Origin: Coccinella septempunctata
Taxonomy: Eukaryota; Arthropoda; Insecta; Coleoptera; Coccinellidae
Direction of reading: 5' to 3'
Length of the DNA: 64,000 nucleotides
NCBI RefSeq assembly: GCF_907165205.1
Contig: NC_058194.1
Span: 18,848,856 to 18,912,855, forward strand
A program made the position numbers and the translations under genes. The notes under the pieces were generated by a model that worked only from the letters and a program-made list of their open reading frames with translations, had not been told where the DNA came from and ran no database searches. Each line of letters starts with the position of its first letter. Positions within the stretch are counted from its first letter, which is position 1. This document shows positions 11,604 to 21,640 of the stretch, piece after piece.

Positions 11604-14081
11604 ATGGATGACAATATGAACCCAAACTTATATCGTGGTGGACTTTTCCAACGTATTAGACGTGAGCATGACAATGATACCTATCTCAACTGCAAGAACT
11701 TGGTCAATGAGAGGAAAAGGTTGGCGTCTTTGATCAACAGGAGAATATTTCTTTTACACTGCAGAACAAGGGGCATATTCCCTAAACACGTTATAAACAA
11801 CATAAAACAGATATTTTCTTTACAAACTGAAACTCACCCCTACAATAGAATGGTGGACAGAACCTTACTCAAATTTAGAAAATCAATACTAAACATTGAA
11901 ATAAAAATAACAATTTGGAGGTTGCAAGAAACGAATAAGAATATCCAAAGACTGACTAACCTCTTACAACATCGACTGGAAAACAACGACTTTAGTGAAA
12001 TAACAAATTTTGCAAACAGAATAATGAACAACCGTGTAAAAGAGATCAGGACGGAGAACTTGAAAAAACTACTGGAACTTGAAAGAGAACAGAAGACTAT
12101 TATACCTTTAGATTGTAATAATAAATACATAAAGAACTACACGAATATTGACATACCCTGTGAAGTGAAGTCAGTGATAGGGTTAGGCCCAAAACACGGA
12201 ATAGTGCCTCATAGACTCCCAATAGTGGACATTGTTAAAGACATGGAGAATTGCATATCAAGTGCCCCTATAACAGAGGAGGAAAAAAACTTATGTAGAG
12301 TTGAATGTACCGGTGTTGTGAATAATTGTTTGAGAAGACACGACGAACTAGATAAATTTAGATTTCCATACAAAAAATACCTCAAATGTACTGATGAATT
12401 TGTGAAAGACAATCCAGAGATCATAATAACACAATCTGACAAAGGCAACTGCACTGTAGTTATGTACAAGGGGGAATACATTGAAGGTGTCACAAAACTT
12501 CTTGAAAATAGGGAAACATATAGACCTTTGAACACAGACCCCACAAAGAAGATACAGGACAAAGTTAACAACAAGTTAAAACAAATGAAGGCAGCTGGAT
12601 TAATCAATGAGACCGAATATAGAAAGTTGATCAGACATAACAGTGTTATACCTAAATTATACTGCCTAAGAAAAATTCACAAAGAGACATTGAGTTTAAG
12701 ACCAATAGTAAGCAACATTAATGCACCCACCTACAACCTGGGAAAACTTATGCATGACATCCTATCCAAGGTTTTATCAACATCACCATACAATGTTAAA
12801 AATTCCATTCAAGTCAAAGAGATCATCAGGAATATTGTGGTACCAAAAGGTTATATACTTATATCACTTGATGTAGTTTCCCTATTCACAAACATTTCCA
12901 AAGAACTAGTAATCAAAGTTACACATAAGAGATGGCACTACATCAAGAATTTTACTAATCTAGACAAATCTACTTTCATATCACTGATAGAGTTATGTTT
13001 TGAAGGTGGATACTTCAGCTTCAACAATAAATTTTACCAACAACTAGTGGGCACTGCAATGGGAGCCCCTGCAAGTACCAGCTTTGCAAATTTAGTGATG
13101 AATGACTTGTTCGACTTCGTGTACGAGAAATTAGGTTTCCACATCCTTATGATGTTGCTATATGTAGATGACACTTTAATGTTGATTCCTGCAGTAATGA
13201 GACAAACTATTATTGATCTGTTCAACTCATACCATCCCAATATAAAGTTCACTGTAGAGGATGAAAATGAAAACAAAATTACATTCTTGGATCTTTCAAT
13301 AACAAGAGAGGACGACAATTTAACAACCAGTTGGTACACAAAAGCTATAAGTTCCAATAGAATAATCAACTACTACAGCAATCATAGTAACACCCAAAAA
13401 GTAAACACGGCAATTAGTCTGATGTATAGAGCATTATCTTTAAGTGACAGCAAATTCAGAGATGAGAGTACACAGAGAGTTTGTGACATTTTGAGAGAAA
13501 ACAACTACCCCAAATATGTCATTCGACGAGTTGTGAATAAGACCAAGGAAAAAAAAAAAAAATTGGACAACACCCAACAAAGGAACAAAGAACCAGCACA
13601 ATATTACAGATTCCCTTTCATACCCGGCCTCTCACAGAAGATTTCAAGAATTTTCAAGAGGATTGGTTGCACTGGTGCATTTTATAACAAGATCACAACG
13701 GGAAAATACTTCACGAAATTAAAAGATTGTGTACCGACAATGTCACAATCGTCAGTGGTATATAAGATTCCATGCTCTAATTGCGAGAAGACCTACATCG
13801 GACAGACGAAACAACTATTGAAGGACAGAATTAGACAACACAGAGCAGACTCCAACAATATCACACATAGGGATAAAACTGCTCTCACTTCACATACACA
13901 CAGGGAAGGACACAAGTTTCATTTCGAGGGAACAACAGTACTCGACCATGAAAACAACAGTTACCGTAGAAACATAAGCGAAATGATTCACATAACACTA
14001 AACAAAACGGTGAATTATAGGGAAGACGTCAGTGGACTCAGTACAATTTATAATAGTCTATTGATACCTTTGAGAAAATGA
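11604..14081 (+). CDS. Penelope-like element reverse transcriptase / GIY-YIG endonuclease, 825 aa
   Basis: This is the only protein of the Penelope-like element, used to copy its RNA at the target site. The reverse transcriptase domain is recognisable by LRPIVSNINAPTYNLGK, motif A ISLDVVSLFTN (Asp at residue 423), motif B GTAMGAPASTSFANL, motif C LLYVDDT (YVDD at residues 520-523) and the FLDLSITR block. The C-terminal GIY-YIG nuclease is seen as VVYKIPCSNCEKTYIGQT (residues about 718-735), followed by an arginine-containing helix (LKDRIRQH) and a distal glutamate in RRNISEMIHI. These are the family's catalytic residues. Length and domain order fit endonuclease-bearing Penelope elements. No frameshift or stop is present, so it may still be active. 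The ATG at 11604 follows the 5' terminal repeat directly. Confidence 0.95.
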   Translation: MDDNMNPNLYRGGLFQRIRREHDNDTYLNCKNLVNERKRLASLINRRIFLLHCRTRGIFPKHVINNIKQIFSLQTETHPYNRMVDRTLLKFRKSILNIEIKITIWRLQETNKNIQRLTNLLQHRLENNDFSEITNFANRIMNNRVKEIRTENLKKLLELEREQKTIIPLDCNNKYIKNYTNIDIPCEVKSVIGLGPKHGIVPHRLPIVDIVKDMENCISSAPITEEEKNLCRVECTGVVNNCLRRHDELDKFRFPYKKYLKCTDEFVKDNPEIIITQSDKGNCTVVMYKGEYIEGVTKLLENRETYRPLNTDPTKKIQDKVNNKLKQMKAAGLINETEYRKLIRHNSVIPKLYCLRKIHKETLSLRPIVSNINAPTYNLGKLMHDILSKVLSTSPYNVKNSIQVKEIIRNIVVPKGYILISLDVVSLFTNISKELVIKVTHKRWHYIKNFTNLDKSTFISLIELCFEGGYFSFNNKFYQQLVGTAMGAPASTSFANLVMNDLFDFVYEKLGFHILMMLLYVDDTLMLIPAVMRQTIIDLFNSYHPNIKFTVEDENENKITFLDLSITREDDNLTTSWYTKAISSNRIINYYSNHSNTQKVNTAISLMYRALSLSDSKFRDESTQRVCDILRENNYPKYVIRRVVNKTKEKKKKLDNTQQRNKEPAQYYRFPFIPGLSQKISRIFKRIGCTGAFYNKITTGKYFTKLKDCVPTMSQSSVVYKIPCSNCEKTYIGQTKQLLKDRIRQHRADSNNITHRDKTALTSHTHREGHKFHFEGTTVLDHENNSYRRNISEMIHITLNKTVNYREDVSGLSTIYNSLLIPLRK

Positions 14082-14274
14082 TCAAGATTCTTCTCTTCCT
14101 ACCAACTTCAATGGTTCTATTTCAAAAATTATGCTCTATGATTCTAATATCTAACCTAGATTATTCTGTTTTCCTACAAATTATTGACTTGTTTCAAAGA
14201 AAATTTTGAGAAAATTTCACTGGAGTTCAAAGTCGCTTTTAATGAAACCTTGTGTGCAGTTTTTATTATTTTTG

Positions 14275-14462
14275 ACTCAACTTCTTTGAGATCATTTATG
14301 TAAGTGTATCGAAGTTTTGTTTCATGTCTATTGATGTATTTTAAATTCCAAAAAATTTTTTAGCCTTGAAAAAGGTCCGATTGGCGACCGAAACGTCGGT
14401 GTAATGATTGAATAGGGAGTGATGAAATAGATGATCCAAATACCTGATAGTAGTTTTACTGA
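14275..14462 (+). repeat. 3' Penelope terminal repeat (PLTR)
   Basis: Same-orientation copy of 11407-11594. It starts 193 bp after the ORF stop, and the element ends one base (C) later at the target duplication. Confidence 0.9.
14364..14400 (+). ncRNA. Hammerhead-ribozyme-like motif in 3' terminal repeat
   Basis: Sequence-identical counterpart of 11496-11532, displaced by 2868 bp, with the same deviations in the first core block. Two tandem motifs flanking the ORF are what family knowledge predicts for dimeric hammerhead pairing through the ACGU stem III. Confidence 0.55.
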
Positions 14463-15479
14463 CTAAAAAGAGCAATGTTCGATCAACTGGTTTATAAAAT
14501 AACAGCTGTTGATTTACAGGCGCGTACTTACTGGCGAGCCTCAACTACAACCGGCCATAAAAATCCCATAAAATTTTACGACCTTCCTCGTTCGTCGCAG
14601 ACTTCATAGACAGCCATCTTTGTCTATCTCATCAAGATAATGTATTTGTTGTCCTTTCTTATCAAGCCATATTTCAGTCGACGTTGCCAACTTGCAATTG
14701 AAATGAAACTCGCCTTCAAAAATAGTCGACTTTTCGTTTGGAAATTAGTACGTAAAAGATATTTTTTATTCAGGTCGACGAAAAATTCATTTTATCTTTC
14801 ATTTCGACTGTATATAACTGATTCAAAATCATATTCATACACAGCTCCCGTACATTACGGTCCGGTATTTACCTTACTAGTTAGTATTTATTAGAGTCCA
14901 GTAGAAATTATTATTGAAGGAAGTGAGCAATACACAATAGAAACTTCTTTCGGAACAACGAGTTAGCAGAAAAATTTACTCAACTGAAGTACTCGGAATT
15001 TGGATTAATAGAAGATTTATTCCACTGCACGCATTCGGAGGGAAAATATGTTCTTCCGGATTGTAGGAATTCCCCTGAATTATGAGAAAGATATGTAATT
15101 CAGGAAGTGTGCTTAAGGAAAAAGTGATGTTGGTTTACTTTTATGAAAATTGTTCAGATGATTCATTGAACAAGACTTGAATATACATTACTTATTCTGA
15201 GGGATAAGTGATATTTCAAATGAAATGCCTTCCTATTCTGAGTTCAAGCAAATTTAATTTTTTTCCATTTAATCCATTCCATTTTGAGATATTCAAATTT
15301 GAATTTTGTACAGAATTAGGCATTACGTTAACCATGTTGTGTGAATCAATCAAATTTTCATCAACATCAGTTTTTAAACCACAAAATGTGTTTGGCTATC
15401 ACAATAGCATCCTTAGGTGGGATTCTTCAATACTCTTAATACATCAATTGGGCAGATCCAAGTATTTGTAGTTAGTAAG

Positions 15480-16330
15480 TAATGACAATAAAAATAACCG
15501 ATTAAGCAGCCCTACAGAAAAAAAGAACAATGCTGACGAAACATCACAAAGATCACCCTGAAGCTTAATAGACGAACAGAGCTGCCACAACATCTTGGGG
15601 GTCGAGCAATTGTTGATTTGTCCAACTTCGAGAATATATCCTGAACAAGGCTGTTTCATCAGAATTTCATCGAATTGTTTGTGATACTGATAGTTTAACT
15701 TCGTTAAAGCTGCAACAGGATCACTTAGAAAACGTCGTCCACCCTGCAGAGGGCAGAATGCAGTAACTGATTCGGCAAACCTCTGCATGGAAGACATCAG
15801 AATGAGGTCAACCATGATTATGTCAACATATCTGCGTCGAACTGCTGGTTGACTTCAGGAAGGTTCTTTCCTGATACATGGGCTTCATCATTGCCAACCA
15901 GGTCAAGTAAGCCTGACAAGGAACTTCATGAAATATATCGCCAAGGATGTCTCTGTGGCGGACGATAGTTGTTGTTATGACTGTTCTACACAAGAAACCA
16001 TCCATCACCTGGGGATTTTACACCAAGAATTGGCAATAAAGTACCAACTTCTGAGGTCAGAAAAGGTACAATATTATACAAATACCATCCAGATTCTGTA
16101 TTTGACAATGATCATCACAAGCTTTACTGGATCTCACTGACCTCATCATTCTGTCAATAGATGAAAACATTGCACTACTCATTGACAAGGCGATTCCAAA
16201 TAACAGCAGCCTACTAGATAGGCACATTGAAAAGATTTCAAAATGGAGAAAACTCGAGGAACAAACTGGAAGTTGAAATATATCAACACCATCCCTATTT
16301 TCATTTCATTCACAAGTTTGATATCTTTGA
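15480..16330 (+). pseudogene. Decayed non-LTR-type retroelement tail within the inverted-repeat spacer
   Basis: The plus-strand translation, read across frameshifts, gives scattered pieces typical of the region downstream of the reverse transcriptase in arthropod multicopy retroelements. These include CSTQETIHHL, HQELAIKYQLL, a segment ending IDKAIPNNSSLLDRHIEKIS, then KWRKLEEQ and YINTIPIFI-like. All are broken by stops. The minus-strand ORFs here (15444-15815, 15823-16008) show no known domain and are treated as antisense. Assignment to a clade is not possible from this remnant. Confidence 0.45.
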
Positions 16331-16428
16331 AACATCACATTTTGAAATAACCATTTCAACCGTTTCCCAAAAAAACTTATTTTAAGTACTTAAAAACGAA
16401 AAATAAAAATAAATATTCAAAATTTAAG

Positions 16429-16754
16429 GCGACGAACGAGAAAGGTCGTAAAATTTTATGGGATTTTTATGGCCGGTTGCTGTTGAGGCTCGCCAGTGAC
16501 TACGCGCCTTATGATGGCTGGATCAACAGCTGTTATTTTATAAACAAGCCATTGTTCTTTTTATTTTTTAGTAGGCGCTGTTGCCAAATCGTAAACTAGA
16601 AACGAAGCGATTTAAATTTTGAAACCTCATATTTGAAGAATGATTTTGAATAGTTTCCGCGGTGTATTTGAAAAATTCATGAATGTAACTCATAATTATT
16701 CAGTTTAAACTTGCATATGCTGTGATAGCCCTAATTGAGGAGAATTCCCCATTG
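16429..16754 (-). repeat. Right arm of the 326 bp inverted repeat
   Basis: Reverse complement of the left arm (11207-11406 + 14473-14598), uninterrupted. The spacer between the inner ends is 14599-16428 (1830 bp). No target duplication is evident at the outer ends (CATATC before, CTTTTG after), so it may be a foldback transposon or an inverted genomic duplication. Confidence 0.85.
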
Positions 16755-17634
16755 CTTTTGTCACCATAACTCTTCGAAAAATAGCATAATCATTAGAGTA
16801 TGAAATGAAGAAAAAATAAAATTCTGCCATAACCACCTTACAATTCTAAATTTAGAAAACTGGTGATTTCAAATTCTGATCGACAAAATAACAGGTAATT
16901 TACTATTATAACATAAAATAATATGTATTGAAGAACATTTACGTGATACAAAACCAACTAAACTCAATATCTTCAGGCGCTTTCGTTCGAGGAAGTGAAA
17001 AGGACTCCGAACCGACACATCAAAAGGCTGTTAAATTGAAGCTATGAAGAGAATTGCCCAATCGAATTCTCAGGATCTAGATTGAATGATTTGCATGTAA
17101 CTATACCGACATATTCGAGATACGAAAGCCGATGTGATTGACGATAACAATTTGCAAGTTTAATTATTCCAATCGAGGCTCAAGAGCATGTCGTAATCGC
17201 CATGCACAGTAGAACGAAAGCCAAGGGCATATAGAATCAGCGCAAGTAAATGTCCATTTTGGTAGAATTGCATTTTTCGGCCTTTCGGAATGAGAGAATA
17301 AATCGTGAAATTAACCTGAATTTGTATTACCCGAGGGTGATGAAAGGAACATGAATGTATGAGTTATTGCTGACAAACAATATCGAATTTTTGTAATTAC
17401 AGATATGGGCCAAAAAGTTCATGGTCTACCCACCACACTGTCACAATCAAGCCAGGTATATTGCATCTAATATTAATTCTAGTCGAAATTGTTTCATTAC
17501 TAATACTAGGAATGGTTAGAGTTCCAAGGGATGCTTGTATTTTTAGATTCTAAAATAACTTCTTTCTGAAAGACTGATAACGCCTTAACAGGAAGGTAAT
17601 GAATGCAATAGTAAGAATTAATTCAGATGCATAA

Positions 17635-17919
17635 AGCTGCATTCACAATCAATTCGCGGGCCGAAGTGCACTTCGGCACGAAATTTACCATTCGCAATAA
17701 TCTTGGAACCAAATACTCAAATGAATCAAAAATGTAACTGATCAAAACATAAGCATCAGCATCATCTATAGCCGGCACGAAATTCCTTGCCGAAGTGATA
17801 GTTTGCGACTTGCACAAATTTTGTCTTGAATTTCATTGTGAATGGTAACGGAGAACGCCATCTGCTAAGCTTCCGTGCCGAAGTGCACTTCGGCCTGTGA
17901 ATTGATTGTGAATGTAGCT
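17635..17919. mobile_element. Foldback MITE, 285 bp, TAA target duplication
   Basis: Inverted repeats of about 45 bp begin AGCTGCATTCACAATCAATT, and the right end ends AATTGATTGTGAATGTAGCT. TAA flanks both sides (17632-17634, 17920-17922), as in PIF/Harbinger-type MITEs. Each arm contains the perfect 18 bp palindrome GCCGAAGTGCACTTCGGC (17660-17677 and 17877-17894). No ORF is present. Confidence 0.8.
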
Positions 17920-18554
17920 TAACACCCGCTGAGGGGAGTTGAATCGGATCTCGTTACATACTAGATGGCGCTCGAGTACTTGGTAATACTCTATCAGCTA
18001 CTACTGATATTTGATTAGGGTCGGTCAATACCAAGCGTTTTCATCAGAAACCTCCTTATTTCTTATGGGAACCTGCATTTTCCAGTGAATTATGATTCTA
18101 CCTATTCCTAAACCAATATCCTATCAATCGTATGTGCGATATTGAAATAATTTATTAGTCGATGAGGTTAAGATGGTATCTGTTATTTCGCTCCAGGTAC
18201 AAGAAGAAAAGATTGAATAGATACCCTTTTCCAGTTGAAAACCGAATAAGGATCAAGGATCAGTCTTTACTTCTCTGGCTGCAAATTAATGTGTTGAAGG
18301 ATATTCAAGAATGAATGCCGTGTGAATCCTCAGACAGAATATTCCTGACAATTGACTGACAAAGTGCTTAAGTTTCAAGTAACAAATCGTGTTTTCATCA
18401 TAAATTGAAAACCTTTGTGAAACTCCAGCCACATTTTAGTATTTCAACCAAATTCATTCTTATGTAAACGAAGCCGAGAATTGGAAGCTAGTTTTAACAT
18501 AAAATTGATCATCGTCACATAAAAACTAATAAATTCTCTTTGTCAATAACTTAC

Positions 18555-18643
18555 CGCTCTTCCTCCTCGCAAATGTGGTCCCCGGTGAGCTCACAAGAAA
18601 CGAGAGCTAATGTAATTCCGAATAACCATATTCTCATTAACAT
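18555..18643 (-). CDS. Nimrod/Draper-like gene, exon 1 (signal peptide)
   Basis: The ATG at 18643 (or a second in frame at 18637) opens MLMRIWLFGITLALVSC, a typical secretory signal peptide. The mature start follows with ELTGDHICEEEER, where the first cysteine matches the beginning of EMI domains. The exon ends after the first two bases of an arginine codon at the donor GTAAGT. Exon 2 at 7026-7152 supplies the last base and continues RYPVNITEF. The 89 nt exon was missed by ORF length criteria, but signal peptide, donor and phase all agree. The promoter was not resolved. Confidence 0.78.
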
Positions 18644-19439
18644 TACTGAATTGCAGTAATTCCAACAAAAGCAGATTGAAGGTTTTTCCTAAAATCCAAA
18701 CTAGTAATACTTCATGATATTGTTGTTAACTAAGTTTTATTTCATCAACTTGAGGCTGAAAATTTCATATCCAATAGATTAATGTTGGGTATTGAATAAA
18801 ATGATGAAATTGAGTATTATTTGAATATATTTTTGTTAGGTTACTTATACATATAAAATTTTGAATTCATTCTTTCTTTTAATTCAAATAAATAATTCAG
18901 TTATGATTTTCCTAAGAAAAGACACATCTAAATGTGTCATCCATCCTATTCAATTGGAGTTCACTGATTAATTAATTTTTTTTTTCAATATAGCATATGT
19001 ATGAGTTAGCAAACGTTAGTGTAACGGGGTACCATACAATTTGGAATATGATACGAGAGCTTAGGGAATAACCTCAGTAAAAAAACCCTGTCTGTAGTGT
19101 AGTGATGTCAAATTTGTTTACAGAATAAGCTTTTAATACAAATGATAATTTCCAACAACGATGAGTTTTAATCGCAAAAAGTATTTGGCGATCACAATAA
19201 CTTCTTCAGCTAGGCGAGGTTATGATAACATGAATTCAGTTCTTTAGTTCTGGATTTTCATCAGGCATTATGGACCACATCAATTCAGTATTTTGACATT
19301 GTATTACTATGCTATAGCTAGTATCCTAAAATCCGTCTGAATAATGGAACTATTGTTCAATGGCAAATACTACAAGCCTTCATGAGGTTTCTCATCAAAC
19401 CTCAAACCCTACAAAAACTGGAACTGCATGTTTTTCATA

Positions 19440-19660
19440 ACACTTCGAAACAACACTTCTGAGATGTATGTCATTGACCTCGAAATAATTAAAATGTAAA
19501 AACTCTACCTCAATAAGTTTAACCATTTCATCTCTATATTGAAGAAATTGACAAATTCCTTGATTGTACATGGAAAGTTGAGTAATTTAAAGTAAAAATT
19601 GACCTGTTCGAGAATTTTTCCACAGAATAGTAAATATCGAAGGTATAAATTTGTGTGTTA
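19440..19660 (-). repeat. Dispersed repeat family M, inverted partial copy
   Basis: Positions 19590-19655 match 5377-5440 in reverse complement (AAAAATTGACCTG..., AATAGTAAATA...AGGTATAAA). Positions 19466-19490 resemble the GTATGTCACTGACCTC block of the first copy. Diverged, with unclear ends. Confidence 0.4.
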
Positions 19661-21449
19661 CCTATACCTTTTATTCACTCCATATAATGCTTACTTCATC
19701 AACCCCTGAACTATTGTGCAGGTTGGTTCTTGATTCAAAATCAGAAGATTATTCCGAAATTTTGTGTATGGGAAAGCCTATGGGATGGTTTCAAGTTCTT
19801 TATTCTTTATTCCCAAGATAATAATAAAAAATCAAACGAAATCGACAGTAAAGTTACAGCATCGAAAACAGCTCCTCGATAGAAACTAAGTGTCTACTGA
19901 AAAGAGTATGAATGCGAAATATATGAATGGTTTTATAAATTAATTCCATTGCTTTCTCTCAATTGTCTGGGATGAATTCATTCAAAGGTCGTTTCCCAAC
20001 GAAAAACACTGAACATCTTGCTTCATAGATAAAACAGAAGAAATAAACACCATAAGGCAATTATTATATAGGATTTAATGATGATAACATCGAGGAAGTG
20101 GGTAGTAACTATAACTTATGTGCCAGATTATGAGCTTTAAACACCAATTACATACAATTGCCAACCTTTTCAACGACATGGTACTAACTGAATGTCAGTG
20201 GTCTGATGCATTTTGCTTTGTCGCATCCAATAGTGCATTTTTTGAATCGAGCAGGAAAAAATAAAGTGTCCCCTGAAATTTTCATAGTTTCAAGATATGC
20301 TAATAACTGATGGATAAATAGTCTATTTATCTTTGTAGATTGTTTATATAGGCTACCTATTCCTCAGAAATTATTGAGAATAATACGGTGAAGTATCTCA
20401 AATTGCGAAAATGGAACTATGAATGTTGAAAAATTTTATTCCCCGATCTAAAGTTGGAAAATATGTCTCTAGGTTGAATAGCCGGAAAATGAAAACTAGA
20501 AATATGTAGTAAGTATGTGAATTACTGAGTAGTCATACCGAATACTATAATACTTTATAAAGGATGTTCAAGTTATCTCTGGCACATTTTACAGGCAATT
20601 TGCGACCTATAGAGTACGATCCAATCATTTTCCGTTGTAAAGTTATTGTTTTTTGACGCTTTACAATTCTCTCACTGCAAAAAAGGCATATCTTGAATAC
20701 TAAAATCCAATTCGAAAATGTTTCCTACAGTGTACAATGAATTTTGATTAAAGGGCTAGTTTTTGAGTTATGTAATATTTTTAGTCGAAAACTCTCTCCA
20801 CAAAATACCTATAACTTTACAACGGAAGATAACTAGACTAGACCATACAATATACTGCTTGCAGACTCTGTATAATCTTGAGTATATGCATGAGAATGAT
20901 GACATGTGGATAAGGAAATGCATTTTTCGGAAAATATGAATAGTGATGAAACTTACAAACAAAATAGCGTTTCATCTTTTTTTCTGTGCTTTCATGAAAA
21001 TTCTTAATGTTAATACAGTAAATTTCTCAGACAAAATCGTCTTCAATAACCCTAAAGTACATTCTACTAGTAGTAGTACTAGTATTGTACTACATATTAA
21101 GTAAGCATATTATTTTCTTCAAAAACTTCTTGGTTTGAATAAATTGGTAACCATTTTTGCAGTTCTGGAAGTATTTCATAAACCAAACTACTTCTATACT
21201 TTATTATGAGAGCAGAAACTAGTCTAATATTCATAAAACATTTCGAAATTTTCTGGTTAACTTTTTAGTACCTTATTTTTCAGGAATACTTATGAATATG
21301 TTCATATTAAACTTCATTTTGACCATCAATTTTCTAATTATATTATGATGATATAATTATATGGTTGCAGGTAGTAGAAATAATTAATAAGTAAGTTAGT
21401 CTTAATGGCTTGACAAACACAAAAGTCAATACTGATACTGTATTCCGTC

Positions 21450-21640
21450 TTATACTATTCGAACTAAAAAAAAACTTCGTTTAATAATTGCATAATTCAG
21501 GAGTTTGTCTTAAGGCTTCTAAGGGGGTAGTAGGGCAGTTGGGTTTCTTTAATGGCAATCCCAGCTTTTTGTGCCAGAAATAGATAAAACTTCTATTGCT
21601 GTGGATGGTTTGTTCACTTATAAGTTTTTTTAACAACCTC
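21450..21640 (+). repeat. Dispersed repeat family M, partial copy
   Basis: Carries the block GGGGGTAGTAGGGCAG...CAATCCCAGCTTTTTGTGCC and AGAAATAGATAAAAC, shared with the copies at about 5.5, 27.7 and 41.8 kb. Confidence 0.45.

Larger units (their letters stand above)
11407..14463 (+). mobile_element. Penelope-like retroelement, apparently complete, ~3.06 kb
   Basis: A single intact ORF (11604-14081) is flanked by two 188 bp direct repeats, 11407-11594 and 14275-14462, which look identical by eye. TAAAAAGAG occurs directly outside both ends (11398-11406 and 14464-14472). The uninterrupted partner arm at 16429-16754 carries only one equivalent site (reverse complement TAAAAAGAACAATGG), which shows a 9 bp target-site duplication. 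Identical terminal repeats and an open ORF suggest recent insertion. It lies inside an older inverted repeat, within intron 1 of the Nimrod-like gene. Confidence 0.92.
11207..14598 (+). repeat. Left arm of a 326 bp inverted repeat, split by the Penelope element
   Basis: Positions 11207-11406 and 14473-14598 together (200 + 126 = 326 bp) match the reverse complement of 16429-16754 over its full 326 bp. Shared blocks include CAATGGGGAATTCTCCTC, CGATTTGGCAACAGCGCCTA and CCGGCCATAAAAATCCCATA. The arms are diverged but clearly collinear. The interruption is exactly the Penelope insertion plus one copy of its 9 bp target duplication, so the inverted repeat existed first. Confidence 0.85.

Noticed and set aside
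11840..13369. Minus-strand ORFs within the Penelope gene
   Set aside because: Low-complexity S/L/F-rich shadows of the reverse transcriptase ORF.
15444..16008. Minus-strand ORFs inside the inverted-repeat spacer
   Set aside because: No domain is visible, they are in different frames, and the plus strand gives recognisable retroelement pieces.
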